DNA of 32,042 nt from Sphingobacteriales bacterium (GCA_012517435.1 JAAYUY010000235.1:1-32042), one strand, 5' to 3'; counted from the stretch's first letter, positions 14,839 through 25,327 are shown. Notes: a model not told the origin generated them from the sequence alone. Numbers and translations: made by a program.

Positions 14839-17271
14839 ATGAAGAAATTTATAATTTATTGTTTTTTAATGGGTTTTGTATTAGTAGCCCACTCGCAGAT
14901 AATAACTGTTACAGACATAGAAACAGGGGAAGCCATCGAAATGGCGAGCCTGATCAGTGAGATGCCAAAAGCCAGTACAACAACCAATCATAAAGGTCAG
15001 GCCGATATTTCAGCCTTTGTCAATTCAGAAAAAATTGTGATAAGCCATGTGGCCTATAAACCTGTTGAATTCAGTTACAAGCATCTGGAAATGCAAGGTT
15101 TTAAAGTCGAGCTGGCCCGAAAAATTGCCGTCATGCAGGAGATTAAAATATCTGCACAGCGTTGGGAAATTAAAAAAATTGAAACTCCTGTCAGGATTGC
15201 TACCATAAACGTCAAAGAGGCTGCATTTCAGAATCCACAGACCACTGCCGACCTATTAGGTATCAGTGGCTATGCTTTCATCCAGAAAAGCCAGTTGGGA
15301 GGAGGTTCTCCTATGCTAAGGGGCATGGCCACCAACAGGGTTTTACTTGTAGTCGATGGTGTTCGGATGAATAATGCAATCTTCCGGTCAGGTAATTTGC
15401 AGAATGTCATATCACTGGATGCCAATGCAATAGAAAATACCGACATCCTTTTCGGGCCGGGTTCGGTAATGTATGGAAGCGATGCCATTGGTGGAGTAAT
15501 GAGCTTCAATACCCTGAAACCCAGGTTTTCTGTTGATAGCAGTAATAAGCCGGCAGTTACAGGGAATGCCATGTCAAGGTTTTCATCGGCAAATATGGAA
15601 AAAACCGTTCATTTTGATGTTAATGTGGGATTAAAAAAAGTGGCTTTTACCTCAAGTTTTACCTTTGCCGACTATGATGACCTCCGTTCAGGCTCTGTAG
15701 GTGGTGTACCTTATTTTTACAGGAATTATTACGTAATTACCTATGACAATAAAGATTACATGATTCCGAATGCCGACTCCACTCTTCAGGTTGGTTCTGA
15801 ATACAGCCAGATCAACTTCATGCAGAAAGTACGCTTTCAGCCTTGCAAATTTCTGGAAATTGACTATGGCTTTCATTTTTCCGAGACTTCAAAATACAAC
15901 CGTTACGACAGGCTGTATGTCATGCGAACAGATGGCCCCTACAAAGGAAAATTACGCTGGGCAGAATGGTATTATGGCCCCCAGAAATGGCAAATGAATC
16001 GTCTGGGAATCACTTATTCAAAAAACAACAGGTTCTTTGATAATCTTCGGTTTATTGCCGCTCACCAGTTTTTTGAAGAAAGCCGTTACGACCGTGAGTT
16101 TATGTACAGGGAACTCAGGATGCAAAAGGAAAATGTGGATGCGATTTCTCTAAATCTTGATTTTGATAAAAAAATCAATGAAAGAATGACGCTCTATTAT
16201 GGATATGAATATGTTTACAATCTGGTTCATTCCCATGCAACCCTGACCCACGTGGTAACAAAAAAAGTAGATCCGACAGTTACACGTTATCCCGATGGTT
16301 CTATGTGGCAATCAAATGGAGGATATCTTACTGCCAGATACAAACTAAATGAAAAATGGCTCTTAAATGCTGGTTTTCGCTACAATCAATTTCTCATCAC
16401 AGCTACATTCGACACTACTTTTTTCCCCTTTCCGTTTACCGACACCAGAATGAAATCGGGGGCTATCAGCGGAAGTATGGGGTTCATATTTACCCCTTCG
16501 GAAAAATGGCAGGTGTACGTCAATGCAGCCAATGGGTTCAGGGCCCCAAATGTTGACGATATGGGAAAAGTTTTTGAATCGGTACCGGGCTATCTGGTGG
16601 TTCCCAATCCTGACTTAAAGCCTGAAAAGGTGTATAATTTAGAAGTTGGCACTGTCAGGACTATAAGCAATTTCGTAACCTTTGATGCCACTGTTTACCG
16701 CACCTGGCTGGTAGATGCCATGGTCAGAAAAAATTTCCAGTTAAATGGGGATACCATGATCAGGTTTTTAGGTAATAAAAGCCGCATTCAGGCCATCCAG
16801 AATGTTACGGAAATTGATGTTTATGGTTTTCAGGCAGGTATAGAATTTTATTACAGGGGATTTGGCTTAAAGAGCAACCTGTCGTATCAGAAAGGCAAGG
16901 AGCAGACCCCCGATTCATTGGTTTATTATCCATTGCGTCATGCTGCACCTACTTTTGGAAGCACCCATTTATCATACGAGTACAGAAACAAGTTTAAAGT
17001 TGACTTCTATGTGGTCTATAATGCAAAAATGGACTATAAAGATCTGGCTTTAACTGAGCGTACCAATGCATCTTATGCAAGGGACGAATCAGGCAGGGCT
17101 TATGTCTTGGGCTGGACAACGCTTAACCTGAAAATGACATATTTCCCCAACCCTTTTATTGCCATAACAGCAGGTATAGAAAACATAACCAACCTTTTGT
17201 ACAGGCCCTATGCCTCCGGTATCAATGCACCGGGAAGAAATTTAATTACATCTTTAAGGGTAAAGTTTTAA
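14839..17271 (+). CDS. TonB-dependent outer-membrane receptor, heme/hemoglobin-receptor-like
   Basis: This is an 810-aa outer-membrane channel powered by TonB. A signal peptide (1-19, AHS-Q) precedes a carboxypeptidase-regulatory-like beta-sandwich (about 20-95), the plug (about 115-230) and the beta-barrel, which ends in a C-terminal Phe (SLRVKF). The plug carries QKSQLGGGSPMLRGMATNRV, VVDGVRMNNAIF and FGPGSVMYGSDAIGGVMSF, the pattern of the TonB-dependent hemoglobin/transferrin/lactoferrin receptor group. A partner SusD is absent, so it is probably not a glycan system. The ligand cannot be fixed from sequence; heme, a metal complex or a vitamin are possible. A small membrane protein precedes it and a secreted RCC1-repeat protein follows after 21 bases, so the three look like one operon ending at the terminator near 18746. 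Confidence 0.88.
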   Translation: MKKFIIYCFLMGFVLVAHSQIITVTDIETGEAIEMASLISEMPKASTTTNHKGQADISAFVNSEKIVISHVAYKPVEFSYKHLEMQGFKVELARKIAVMQEIKISAQRWEIKKIETPVRIATINVKEAAFQNPQTTADLLGISGYAFIQKSQLGGGSPMLRGMATNRVLLVVDGVRMNNAIFRSGNLQNVISLDANAIENTDILFGPGSVMYGSDAIGGVMSFNTLKPRFSVDSSNKPAVTGNAMSRFSSANMEKTVHFDVNVGLKKVAFTSSFTFADYDDLRSGSVGGVPYFYRNYYVITYDNKDYMIPNADSTLQVGSEYSQINFMQKVRFQPCKFLEIDYGFHFSETSKYNRYDRLYVMRTDGPYKGKLRWAEWYYGPQKWQMNRLGITYSKNNRFFDNLRFIAAHQFFEESRYDREFMYRELRMQKENVDAISLNLDFDKKINERMTLYYGYEYVYNLVHSHATLTHVVTKKVDPTVTRYPDGSMWQSNGGYLTARYKLNEKWLLNAGFRYNQFLITATFDTTFFPFPFTDTRMKSGAISGSMGFIFTPSEKWQVYVNAANGFRAPNVDDMGKVFESVPGYLVVPNPDLKPEKVYNLEVGTVRTISNFVTFDATVYRTWLVDAMVRKNFQLNGDTMIRFLGNKSRIQAIQNVTEIDVYGFQAGIEFYYRGFGLKSNLSYQKGKEQTPDSLVYYPLRHAAPTFGSTHLSYEYRNKFKVDFYVVYNAKMDYKDLALTERTNASYARDESGRAYVLGWTTLNLKMTYFPNPFIAITAGIENITNLLYRPYASGINAPGRNLITSLRVKF

Positions 17272-17292
17272 TGAACAATTAAATAGAAGATA

Positions 17293-18729
17293 ATGAAAAT
17301 GAAAAATGTATATCTGTTATTTTTAATCACATTTCTGTGTTTTGGATTAAGTTTTAAACTCTCTGCACAGAAAATAGCTGCCGGAGGCTGGCATACGGTG
17401 GTTGTCTGTCAGGACGGCACCGTCAAAGCTTTTGGTGAAAATGCCTCCGGTCAACTGGGAAACGGAGATAACACCGACAGCAATGTACCTGTATCCACCG
17501 GACTGACTGACGTTATTGCCGTTTCGGCTGGAGGCGATCAACTGGAAGCCCATTCCATGGCGTTGAAAAACGATGGTACTGTCTGGGCCTGGGGCAGCAA
17601 CCTCTATGGACAACTTGGTAATGCAAGCACGACCAACACAAATGTCCCCGTTCAAACCCTTTTACTCAGCAATGTCAAAGAAATTGCTGCCGGAGGGTGG
17701 CATTCCGTAGCCCTGAAAAATGATGGTACCGTCTGGACATGGGGATGGAACATGGATGGGCAGTTGGGAGATGGAACCACAACCGACAGAATTATTCCCG
17801 GCCAGGTTCCCGGGCTGACAGATATTGTTCAGATTGCTGCTGGCACCTACCATACGCTTGCCTTAAAATCCGATGGAACTGTGTGGGCATGGGGTGATAA
17901 TGTCAGCGGTCAGATTGGAAATGGTACTACCGGCACGGATGTAACTTCACCTGTGAAAGTTTCAGGACTGACAAATGTTGTAAAAATCGATGCAGGAAGG
18001 TTTTTTTCCATTGCTGTCAAAAGTGACGGCAGCGTTTGGACGTGGGGTGAAAACCTCTACGGACAATTAGGCGACAGTACCACAACCGACCGGAATGTCC
18101 CCGGTCAGGTTGTTGGTATTACCGCAAAACTGCCTGTCATCATGGCTGCAGGTGCTTTTCACTGTATGATCGTAAAATCCGATGGAACTGTGTGGGCATG
18201 GGGACGTAATACCTATGGTAATCTGGGAGACAATACCGTTACTCACCGTCTCTTACCTGTGCAAATGATTGATATTTCTGATGTGGCAGGCATGGATGCC
18301 GGAACCAATTTCTCCATTATTTACAAAAATGATGGAACTTTTTGGGCATGCGGAAGAAATGCCAGTGGTCAGTTAGGGGATGGAACTTTTACCCAGAGAA
18401 ACCTGCTTACTCAGTCTTCAGGAGTTTGTCCGATTTTGTCAGACATTCATGAATTTCCTGAACCTGAGGAAGTTAATCTGAAAACCTTCCCAAATCCATC
18501 AGAAAACGGAATATTTGAATTGAACTTTTCAGGAGATGATCAAAACTTCACAAATATCAATATCGAAGTTTATGACATGATGGGACATCAGGTGCTGAAC
18601 AAACAGATACATTCTGAAAACAATCATCATCCGGTTATCATTGATCTTTCAGGACAAAGTTCCGGTATTTACCTGCTTAAAATGGGAACAGGCAATAGTT
18701 TTTACAGCGTTAAATTAATCAAACGCTAA
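17293..18729 (+). CDS. Secreted RCC1-repeat beta-propeller protein with T9SS sorting tail
   Basis: The 478-aa protein has a signal peptide (residues 1-25, cleavage after KLSA). Seven RCC1-type repeats (residues about 27-378) follow, each with the motif (A)AG-x-H-(S/T)-xA-L-K-x-D-GTVW-x-WG-x-N-x-x-GQLG-x-G, which should form a seven-bladed propeller. After a short linker, [16 protein letters not shown]...[14 protein letters not shown]...[21 protein letters not shown] is a type A T9SS sorting domain, so the protein should be exported and surface-attached or released. RCC1 propellers mostly mediate protein binding, and no catalytic motif is visible. It is encoded 21 bases after the TonB-dependent receptor, suggesting partnership such as ligand capture, but that is inference. 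It is followed by a strong terminator. Confidence 0.88.
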   Translation: MKMKNVYLLFLITFLCFGLSFKLSAQKIAAGGWHTVVVCQDGTVKAFGENASGQLGNGDNTDSNVPVSTGLTDVIAVSAGGDQLEAHSMALKNDGTVWAWGSNLYGQLGNASTTNTNVPVQTLLLSNVKEIAAGGWHSVALKNDGTVWTWGWNMDGQLGDGTTTDRIIPGQVPGLTDIVQIAAGTYHTLALKSDGTVWAWGDNVSGQIGNGTTGTDVTSPVKVSGLTNVVKIDAGRFFSIAVKSDGSVWTWGENLYGQLGDSTTTDRNVPGQVVGITAKLPVIMAAGAFHCMIVKSDGTVWAWGRNTYGNLGDNTVTHRLLPVQMIDISDVAGMDAGTNFSIIYKNDGTFWACGRNASGQLGDGTFTQRNLLTQSSGVCPILSDIHEFPEPEEVNLKTFPNPSENGIFELNFSGDDQNFTNINIEVYDMMGHQVLNKQIHSENNHHPVIIDLSGQSSGIYLLKMGTGNSFYSVKLIKR

Positions 18730-18745
18730 CTTTTTTCCTATCATT

Positions 18746-18786
18746 AACCGCCTGTTGGGATACAGCATCCTGCAGGCGGTTTTTTG
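18746..18786 (+). terminator. Rho-independent terminator of the receptor/RCC1 operon
   Basis: A GC-rich stem AACCGCCTG (18746-18754) pairs with CAGGCGGTT (18773-18781), containing a nested inner GGAT/ATCC stem, and is followed by TTTTTT. It sits 17 bases after the RCC1-protein stop, so it ends the plus-strand transcription unit. Confidence 0.85.
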
Positions 18787-19045
18787 TCCGGATAATCAGT
18801 TCATGAATTTGACACATGAATTTTCTATTGAAATGATTATCAAACCTATAAGTTTAAAAACACCTTCACTTTGGCTAATTCGAAAAGAAAAACCACCATC
18901 CTGAAATTCTGCCGGAAAACACGCTTTTTAAAGCAAAAACAATTTGATAAAAACTTTTGCACTTATAAGTTTTGGTTAAATTGCACCGGATTTTAAACGT
19001 TATTATTTTAACAGAAACTAAGAAATTTCAATAAAAATCAAGTTT
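18787..19045 (+). promoter_or_regulatory. Upstream region and candidate promoter of nifJ
   Basis: No gene is present in this AT-rich stretch. A candidate promoter is TTTG at 18956-18959 and an imperfect TAAATTG at 18977-18983, 17 bases apart. A palindrome ACTTATAAGT (18961-18970) lies between them. A 9-base direct repeat CATGAATTT occurs at 18802-18810 and 18815-18823. Any of these could be a regulator site, but this is not established. Confidence 0.35.
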
Positions 19046-22000
19046 ATGAGTAAGAAAAAAACTTATGTCGTATGTGATGGTAATTATGCTGCCGCACATA
19101 TTGCTTATATGTTCAGTGAAATAGCTGCCATTTATCCGATAACTCCCTCCTCAACCATGGCAGAATATGTTGATGAATGGGCTGCTTATGGAAGGAAAAA
19201 TATTTTCAATCAGGAAGTTAAGGTTGCTGAAATGCAATCGGAAGCCGGAGCGGCAGGTGCGGTACATGGGTCCCTTCAATCCGGAGCATTGACCTCCACT
19301 TTTACTGCCTCTCAGGGTTTGCTGCTGATGATTCCCAATATGTATAAAATAGCTGCTGAGTTGTTGCCGGGGGTTTTCCACGTGTCAGCCCGTACGGTGG
19401 CCGCTCATGCACTGTCCATCTTTGGCGACCATTCCGATGTTTATGCCACCCGACAGACTGGTTTTGCCCTTTTGGCCAGCGGCAGTGTTCAGCAATGTAT
19501 GGACCTGGCAGGAGTGGCTCATCTGTCAGCTATAAAATCACGTATTCCTTTTCTTCATTTCTTTGATGGATTCCGTACTTCTGCAGAATTACAAAAAGTT
19601 GAATTGCTGAATGAAGAAGATTTAAAACCTCTTCTCGATACCGAAGCCCTTCAGCGTTTCAGAGATAATGCCCTGAATCCCGAACATCCGGTTACCAAAG
19701 GAACAGCTCAGAATCCTGACATTTTCTTCCAGGCCAAAGAAGCTGTCAACAGGATATATGAACCTGTTGCCGACATTGTTGACCAATACATGCAGGAAAT
19801 TACAAAAATCACCGGCAGAGAATATCATCCCTTTACCTATTATGGCCATCCTGAAGCCGAAAATATCATTGTAGCAATGGCTTCCGTTACCGATACCACA
19901 AAAGAAGTAGTGGATTACCTGATGGCAAAAGGCGAAAAAGTTGGTTTGATTACCTGTCATCTTTTCCGTCCGTTTTCTCCGAAATATTTCTTTAATGTTT
20001 TCCCAAATACGGTTAAAAGAATTACTGTTCTTGACCGTTCAAAAGAACCGGGTGCCAACGGTGAACCACTTTACAAAGACATCCGCGACCTGTTTTATCT
20101 GAAAGAAAATGCTCCGGTTATAGTTGGCGGAAGATACGGACTGAGTTCGAAGGATACTACTCCTGCACAGATACTCGCAGTTTTCAACAACATGAAAAGA
20201 AATGAGCCCAAAAATCATTTCACCATCGGAATCATTGATGATGTAACATTTACCAATTTACCAACAGAAGAAGAAATCAATACTTCATCACCCGGAACTT
20301 ATGAAGCCAAGTTTTACGGGATCGGTGCTGACGGTACAGTCGGTGCAAATAAAAATTCCATTAAAATTATCGGGGATAATACAGATAAATACTGCCAGGG
20401 CTACTTTGCCTACGATTCAAAGAAATCAGGTGGCTTTACCGTTTCTCACCTGAGGTTTGGTGATTCCCCGATACGTTCGCCTTATTATGTCAATCAGCCT
20501 GACTTTGTAGCCTGTCATGTCCCTTCTTATCTTGATAAATATGACATGCTCCGGGGTTTGAAAAAAGGTGGGACATTTCTGTTCAACAGCATCTGGGATG
20601 TGGAGGAAACCAAATCAAAACTTCCGGATCACATGAAAAAATACCTTGCCGAAAACAACATCAAATTCTATATAATCAATGCAACAAAAATAGCTGAAGA
20701 GCTGGGTCTGGGCACCCGTACCAACTCCATCATGCAATCTGCCTTTTTCAAAGTATCGAATGTCATACCCTTTGACTTAGCCTTGAAAGAAATGCAGAAA
20801 GCCATTAAAAAAACATACGGAAGAAAAGGGGAAGAAATAGTTAAAATGAATTTTGATGCCCTTGATCGCGGGGCTGAAGTGATAGAAGTACCTGTTCCCG
20901 TGGAATGGAAAAACATTGAAATAAAAGAAACCACATTAAGTTCTGATCTGCCGGAATTCATTAAAAATGTTGTGGAGCCAATCAATGCACAAAAAGGAGA
21001 TTTATTGCCCGTCAGTGCGTTTATTGGCAGGGAAGATGGAACATTTCCCGCTGGAACTACCGAATATGAAAAGAGAGGTATTGCAGTCAATGTGCCTGAA
21101 TGGATTGCAGAAAACTGTATTCAGTGTAATCAATGTGCTTTTGTATGTCCGCATGCTGCCATCCGGCCATTTATCCTGACTGAGGAAGAAGCTCAAAACG
21201 CTCCGAAAGGCACGGTCTTCCAGCAAGGACTTGCACAGTTAAAAGCATATAAATTCAAAATTCAGGTCAGTGTTCTGGATTGTACCGGCTGCGGCAACTG
21301 TGCCGATATTTGTCCGGCAAAGACCAAAGCATTGGTTATGAAACCGCTTGAAAGCCAATTGGATGAAATTCCACGCTGGGATTACATGAACAAAGTGGTT
21401 GGTTATAAAGACCACATTCTGCCAAAAGACAAATCGGTAAAAAACAGCCAGTTTGCTCAACCTTTATTTGAATTTTCAGGTGCCTGTGCCGGATGCGGTG
21501 AAACCCCTCATATCAAAACAATTACACAATTATTCGGAGAAAGAATGATTGTAGCCAATGCAACCGGCTGCTCTTCCATTTACGGTGGCTCTGCTCCTTC
21601 AACCCCTTATCGCGCCAACAGTAAGAGCGGACATGGGGTGGCATGGGGTAATTCATTGTTTGAAGATAATGCTGAATATGGATTTGGCATAGCAATCGGT
21701 ATTAAAAACATCCGAAACCGCATTGCCGAAATGATGGCCTCGGCAAACGGTAATTTTTCTGATGAAATAAAAGCATTGTTTGCGCAGTGGATTGAACATA
21801 AAGACAATGCCGAAAAATCAAAAGAAATTTCGGAACAACTTTATCCATTGCTGGAAAAATCGAAAGAACCTTTAGCCAAAGAATTGTTATCCCTCCGCCA
21901 GTACTTTGTTAAAAAATCGATCTGGATCATTGGTGGTGACGGCTGGGCTTATGATATTGGTTATGGCGGACTCGACCATGTGATTGCTTCAGGTGAAGAT

Positions 22001-22579
22001 GTTAATATTCTTGTTCTGGATACCGAAGTTTATTCAAACACAGGAGGACAGGCTTCAAAATCGACACCAGTGGGAGCAGTGGCTAAGTTTGCTGCATCAG
22101 GTATGAAAACGCGTAAAAAAGACCTTGGAGCCATGGCAATGACTTATGGCTATGTTTACGTTGCTCAGGTCGCCATGGGAGCCAGCCAGTCGCAGTATTT
22201 TAAAGCCATCAAAGAAGCTGAAGAATATCCCGGACCTTCATTAATTATTGCTTATTCACCCTGTATCAACCACGGTCTGCATAAAGGAATGGGAAAATCT
22301 CAGGAAGAAATGGAATATGCCGTCAAATCTGGCTATTGGCATCTCTACCGCTACAATCCGCTACTTGAAAAAGAAGGAAAGAATCCGTTCCAGCTTGATT
22401 CTCCCGAACCCGACTGGAGTAAATTTCAGGAATTTCTGAATAATGAAGTCCGTTACACCTCGCTTCGTAAATCTTTCCCTGCCGAGGCCATGAAATTATT
22501 TGAAATAGCCGAGCAGGATGCTAAGTGGCGGTATAATTACTACAAGCGACTGGCTGAAATTGACTATAGTAAATCCTGA
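19046..22579 (+). CDS. nifJ: Pyruvate:ferredoxin (flavodoxin) oxidoreductase
   Basis: The 1177-aa enzyme converts pyruvate and CoA to acetyl-CoA and CO2 and passes electrons to ferredoxin or flavodoxin; it is a hallmark of anaerobic metabolism. All domains are fused in the usual order. Domain I has YPITPSSTMAEYVDEWAA near the N-terminus. The gamma-type and CoA-interacting part follows. A 2[4Fe-4S] ferredoxin-like domain carries CIQCNQCAFVCP (about residue 691) and CTGCGNCADICP (about 746). The TPP half carries the proximal cluster CAGCGE (about 813) and the TPP-Mg motif GDGWAYDIG...NILVLDTEVYSNTGGQ (964 onward). A C-terminal region with SPCINHG follows. No key residue appears missing, and the length is that of full PFOR. 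It is monocistronic; the ATG at 19046 gives the standard N-terminus. Confidence 0.97.
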   Translation: MSKKKTYVVCDGNYAAAHIAYMFSEIAAIYPITPSSTMAEYVDEWAAYGRKNIFNQEVKVAEMQSEAGAAGAVHGSLQSGALTSTFTASQGLLLMIPNMYKIAAELLPGVFHVSARTVAAHALSIFGDHSDVYATRQTGFALLASGSVQQCMDLAGVAHLSAIKSRIPFLHFFDGFRTSAELQKVELLNEEDLKPLLDTEALQRFRDNALNPEHPVTKGTAQNPDIFFQAKEAVNRIYEPVADIVDQYMQEITKITGREYHPFTYYGHPEAENIIVAMASVTDTTKEVVDYLMAKGEKVGLITCHLFRPFSPKYFFNVFPNTVKRITVLDRSKEPGANGEPLYKDIRDLFYLKENAPVIVGGRYGLSSKDTTPAQILAVFNNMKRNEPKNHFTIGIIDDVTFTNLPTEEEINTSSPGTYEAKFYGIGADGTVGANKNSIKIIGDNTDKYCQGYFAYDSKKSGGFTVSHLRFGDSPIRSPYYVNQPDFVACHVPSYLDKYDMLRGLKKGGTFLFNSIWDVEETKSKLPDHMKKYLAENNIKFYIINATKIAEELGLGTRTNSIMQSAFFKVSNVIPFDLALKEMQKAIKKTYGRKGEEIVKMNFDALDRGAEVIEVPVPVEWKNIEIKETTLSSDLPEFIKNVVEPINAQKGDLLPVSAFIGREDGTFPAGTTEYEKRGIAVNVPEWIAENCIQCNQCAFVCPHAAIRPFILTEEEAQNAPKGTVFQQGLAQLKAYKFKIQVSVLDCTGCGNCADICPAKTKALVMKPLESQLDEIPRWDYMNKVVGYKDHILPKDKSVKNSQFAQPLFEFSGACAGCGETPHIKTITQLFGERMIVANATGCSSIYGGSAPSTPYRANSKSGHGVAWGNSLFEDNAEYGFGIAIGIKNIRNRIAEMMASANGNFSDEIKALFAQWIEHKDNAEKSKEISEQLYPLLEKSKEPLAKELLSLRQYFVKKSIWIIGGDGWAYDIGYGGLDHVIASGEDVNILVLDTEVYSNTGGQASKSTPVGAVAKFAASGMKTRKKDLGAMAMTYGYVYVAQVAMGASQSQYFKAIKEAEEYPGPSLIIAYSPCINHGLHKGMGKSQEEMEYAVKSGYWHLYRYNPLLEKEGKNPFQLDSPEPDWSKFQEFLNNEVRYTSLRKSFPAEAMKLFEIAEQDAKWRYNYYKRLAEIDYSKS

Positions 22580-22920
22580 TTCATATCCTGAGAATATGAC
22601 AACCGGATGTTGGTATTAGCCCGTGAAAACAAGCTAATTCTAAAGTAAGGTATAGTTTAGTCCTTTGGCTTGATTAAGTTTAACAGACTGAAAGTTGCTT
22701 TTATCAACAAGCAGGCAGCAGGAAGTCTTCAATAGGCACAAATAAAAAGCAGTTAGTAAGCGGCCGCAATATGCACTGACCTAACGAAATGCGGAATGTG
22801 GAAAATGGTATCCGGAAATCGCAATCCATAAATCAAAAACTGTTACTCGTAAATCGGACTGTTTACTCTATCAAAATGTTTTTATAATCTTGTTTAAAAA
22901 ACTATCCTCCTCACCCAGTA
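22580..22920. other. 341-base intergenic region between convergent nifJ and ribBA
   Basis: There is no credible gene. A weak hairpin TCATAT...ATATGA (22581-22599) directly after the nifJ stop lacks a T-run. A cluster of loosely similar short words (CGCAATCC, CATAAATC, CGTAAATC) at about 22815-22858 looks like decayed repeats. A GCGGCCGC site lies near 22760. Nothing else stands out. Confidence 0.5.
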
Positions 22921-24135
22921 TTAATCCAGAGTGTTGTCGGAAAGATTATGTCCCATTTTGAGCTTTTTGGTTTTAAGGTATTTCTTATTGAACAGATTTG
23001 CCTTAATCTCAAGTGGAACACGCTCCACTATTTCAAGGCCGTAAGCTTCAAGGCCTATTCTTTTTGCCGGATTATTTGAGATAAGTTTAATCTTTCTGAT
23101 ACCCAAATCACGCAGAATCTGGGCACCTACACCATAATCACGCTCATCCGGATTAAATCCCAGATGAATATTGGCTTCCACAGTATCGAGCCCTTGTTCC
23201 TGCAACTGGTATGCTTTGAGCTTGTTAACCAGCCCTATCCCCCTTCCTTCCTGATTCATGTATAAAACAACTCCTTTTCCTTCGTTTTCGACAATCTGCA
23301 TGGCCCGATGAAGCTGAGGACCACAATCGCAGCGATAACTTCCGAAAATATCTCCTGTAACACAAGATGAATGTACTCTGACCAACACCGGTTCATTTTC
23401 GTTCCAGCTTCCTTTAACAAGAGCCAGATGAACTTCATTGGTGGTAATCTGCCGGTAGGCAATAATCCTGAAGCTCCCAAACTCAGTGGGCAGATCTACC
23501 TTATCTACCAGGCGTTCAATGAGTGACTCCTTCTGAAGGCGATAAGCAATGATGTCTTTTATTGAAATAATGTGAAGGCCATGTTTATCGGCAATCTTAC
23601 GAAGGTCGGGCAGGCGTGCCATGGTTCCGTCCTCATTCATAATTTCACAAATAGCACCCACAGGCTCAAAACCTGCCAGTCGGGCAAGGTCAATTGCCGC
23701 TTCAGTATGCCCGCTACGCCTGATAACGCCACCTTTTTTTGCCCTCAGCGGAAAAATGTGCCCCGGCTTGGCAAAATCTTCAGGTTTTGTGTTTGGATCT
23801 ATCAATGCACGAATGGTTTTTGCCCTGTCGTGTGCCGAAATTCCGGTTGTACACCCATGCCCTCTCAGGTCTATGGAAACGGTAAACGGGGTCTCATGTA
23901 AGCCTGTATTGGAAGAAACCATAAGTTCAAGCCCAAGCTCATCAGCCCGGGTTTCAATAATGGGTGCACAAATCAAACCTCTGCCTTCTTTCGCCATAAA
24001 ATTTATGACTGCAGGTGTTACATGCCTCGCTGCAATAACGAAGTCACCTTCGTTTTCCCTCTCCTCATCATCCACAACGATGACAATTTTCCCTTGTTTG
24101 ATGTCTTCAATCGCCTGTTCTACTGTGTCGAGCAT
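22921..24135 (-). CDS. ribBA: Bifunctional 3,4-dihydroxy-2-butanone-4-phosphate synthase / GTP cyclohydrolase II
   Basis: The fusion catalyses both entry reactions of riboflavin synthesis: ribulose-5-phosphate to dihydroxybutanone phosphate, and GTP opening to the pyrimidine precursor. The RibB half (about 1-200) has [12 protein letters not shown] (22-33), GHGCTTGIS and [16 protein letters not shown]. The RibA half (about 205-404) has [22 protein letters not shown] with the zinc ligands Cys258, Cys269 and Cys271, then [26 protein letters not shown] and the substrate-binding LISNNPAKR. Length is normal and no catalytic residue is missing. It follows the glycosyltransferase gene by only 3 bases, so the two share a transcript; no FMN riboswitch fits in that gap. 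Confidence 0.96.
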   Translation of the reverse strand: MLDTVEQAIEDIKQGKIVIVVDDEERENEGDFVIAARHVTPAVINFMAKEGRGLICAPIIETRADELGLELMVSSNTGLHETPFTVSIDLRGHGCTTGISAHDRAKTIRALIDPNTKPEDFAKPGHIFPLRAKKGGVIRRSGHTEAAIDLARLAGFEPVGAICEIMNEDGTMARLPDLRKIADKHGLHIISIKDIIAYRLQKESLIERLVDKVDLPTEFGSFRIIAYRQITTNEVHLALVKGSWNENEPVLVRVHSSCVTGDIFGSYRCDCGPQLHRAMQIVENEGKGVVLYMNQEGRGIGLVNKLKAYQLQEQGLDTVEANIHLGFNPDERDYGVGAQILRDLGIRKIKLISNNPAKRIGLEAYGLEIVERVPLEIKANLFNKKYLKTKKLKMGHNLSDNTLD

Positions 24136-24138
24136 ATT

Positions 24139-25308
24139 TTACTGAAATCTTTGAGTTGGCTGCCAGATATTCGATTCAACACCTTTTAAAAACCTGAAAA
24201 ATCCAATCAAAAGCGCCATATTCATGAAATAAAAATGAGAAATAAGCCGAAGCAAAGTTAAATGAACTTTTATACTGCGCAAAAAAGTATCCAGAAGGGG
24301 GATCAGCAACAAACCAAGCTGAATATAAAAAGTGAGTTGATAAAACCCAGACCGCTGTAAGAGAAAGATATTTGAAACAAAAGCCAGAATAAGAAAAAAC
24401 GGTCCCAGCCAACGAAGAATTTTATGAGAGATAAAACTAAATGAAAGACTGGGTTTTGAGGAGAAAATCAGTTTTTTGTAGCGAAGAAGGTTTTGATAAT
24501 TCCCGATGGAGATGCGGATCTTTCGCCTAAATTCTTCACTCGGTTTATTTGAAACATCTTCAAAACACAAGGCTTTCAGCTCCATGACAGCTTTCCCTCC
24601 TTTTTCAAGGACGTTCATCGTGATGTAAAAATCGTCCATAAAAAAACGGGGAGGAACAGGACTGAAATATTCTTTTCTGATGGCATAACATCCTCCGAAA
24701 GCCCCTGCCATGGTACCCCATAAAACCCCTTCTGCATATTTTATCCGGTTTTCCCTGCTGATATATTTTTCCTCCTGTATTGAAATCCCTTCAATACTAT
24801 TATGCGAATTGACAATATTGCCCCCAACCAGCTTTATTTCTTCATTTTTGAAATGTTTTACCATTTCAACTATCGTTTTTTCAGTAAAAATAACATTGGC
24901 ATCCGTAAGAATTAACACCGGAGTATCAGCTTCAGTGGCCAACTGGTTGATAATACCGGCTTTGCCTGTTCGCTTCTCAAACGCTTTCAGGCGAAGCCCA
25001 TTGTATTTTTGCTGCAATTCGCTGACAATCATATTTGTCTGATCGGTACTTGCATCTGAACCAATCAGCATTTTTATTTTTTCCTGCGGATAGCTACACC
25101 TGAAAGTGCTTTCTATCTTTTGTCTGATGACTTTTTCTTCGTTGTGAGCAGCAAGAATAACGGTTACTTCAGGAAAATCTTTTTCGGTTTCAAAAACAAG
25201 CTGATTAGGGCTTTTCCTTTTTGCAAGCCACTGAACCAACAGCGGATAAAGCATATAGGAATGAAATATCAGAAAAACTGACAGAAAAAACAATATCGCC
25301 CAAATCAT
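24139..25308 (-). CDS. Membrane glycosyltransferase, family 2
   Basis: The 389-aa protein has an N-terminal membrane helix (1-25), a GT-A catalytic domain (about 45-280) and three or four C-terminal membrane helices (about 295-375). The nucleotide-sugar motifs are VTVILAAHNEEKVI, the SDAST Asp (GSDASTDQT), the DxD-like TDANV and the acceptor-side MDDFYI. The usual QxxRW is replaced by FRRKIRI, the variant seen in cellulose-synthase-like and hyaluronan-type relatives of this subgroup. It is a processive or polyprenyl-type transferase of unknown product. Its coupling to ribBA (3 bases) is not obviously functional. Confidence 0.85.
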   Translation of the reverse strand: MIWAILFFLSVFLIFHSYMLYPLLVQWLAKRKSPNQLVFETEKDFPEVTVILAAHNEEKVIRQKIESTFRCSYPQEKIKMLIGSDASTDQTNMIVSELQQKYNGLRLKAFEKRTGKAGIINQLATEADTPVLILTDANVIFTEKTIVEMVKHFKNEEIKLVGGNIVNSHNSIEGISIQEEKYISRENRIKYAEGVLWGTMAGAFGGCYAIRKEYFSPVPPRFFMDDFYITMNVLEKGGKAVMELKALCFEDVSNKPSEEFRRKIRISIGNYQNLLRYKKLIFSSKPSLSFSFISHKILRWLGPFFLILAFVSNIFLLQRSGFYQLTFYIQLGLLLIPLLDTFLRSIKVHLTLLRLISHFYFMNMALLIGFFRFLKGVESNIWQPTQRFQ

Positions 25309-25327
25309 GTATATAAAATTACCTGTG

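Noticed and set aside
22580-22600. Rho-independent terminator for nifJ
   Set aside because: The hairpin TCATAT/ATATGA is short and AT-rich with no following T-run.
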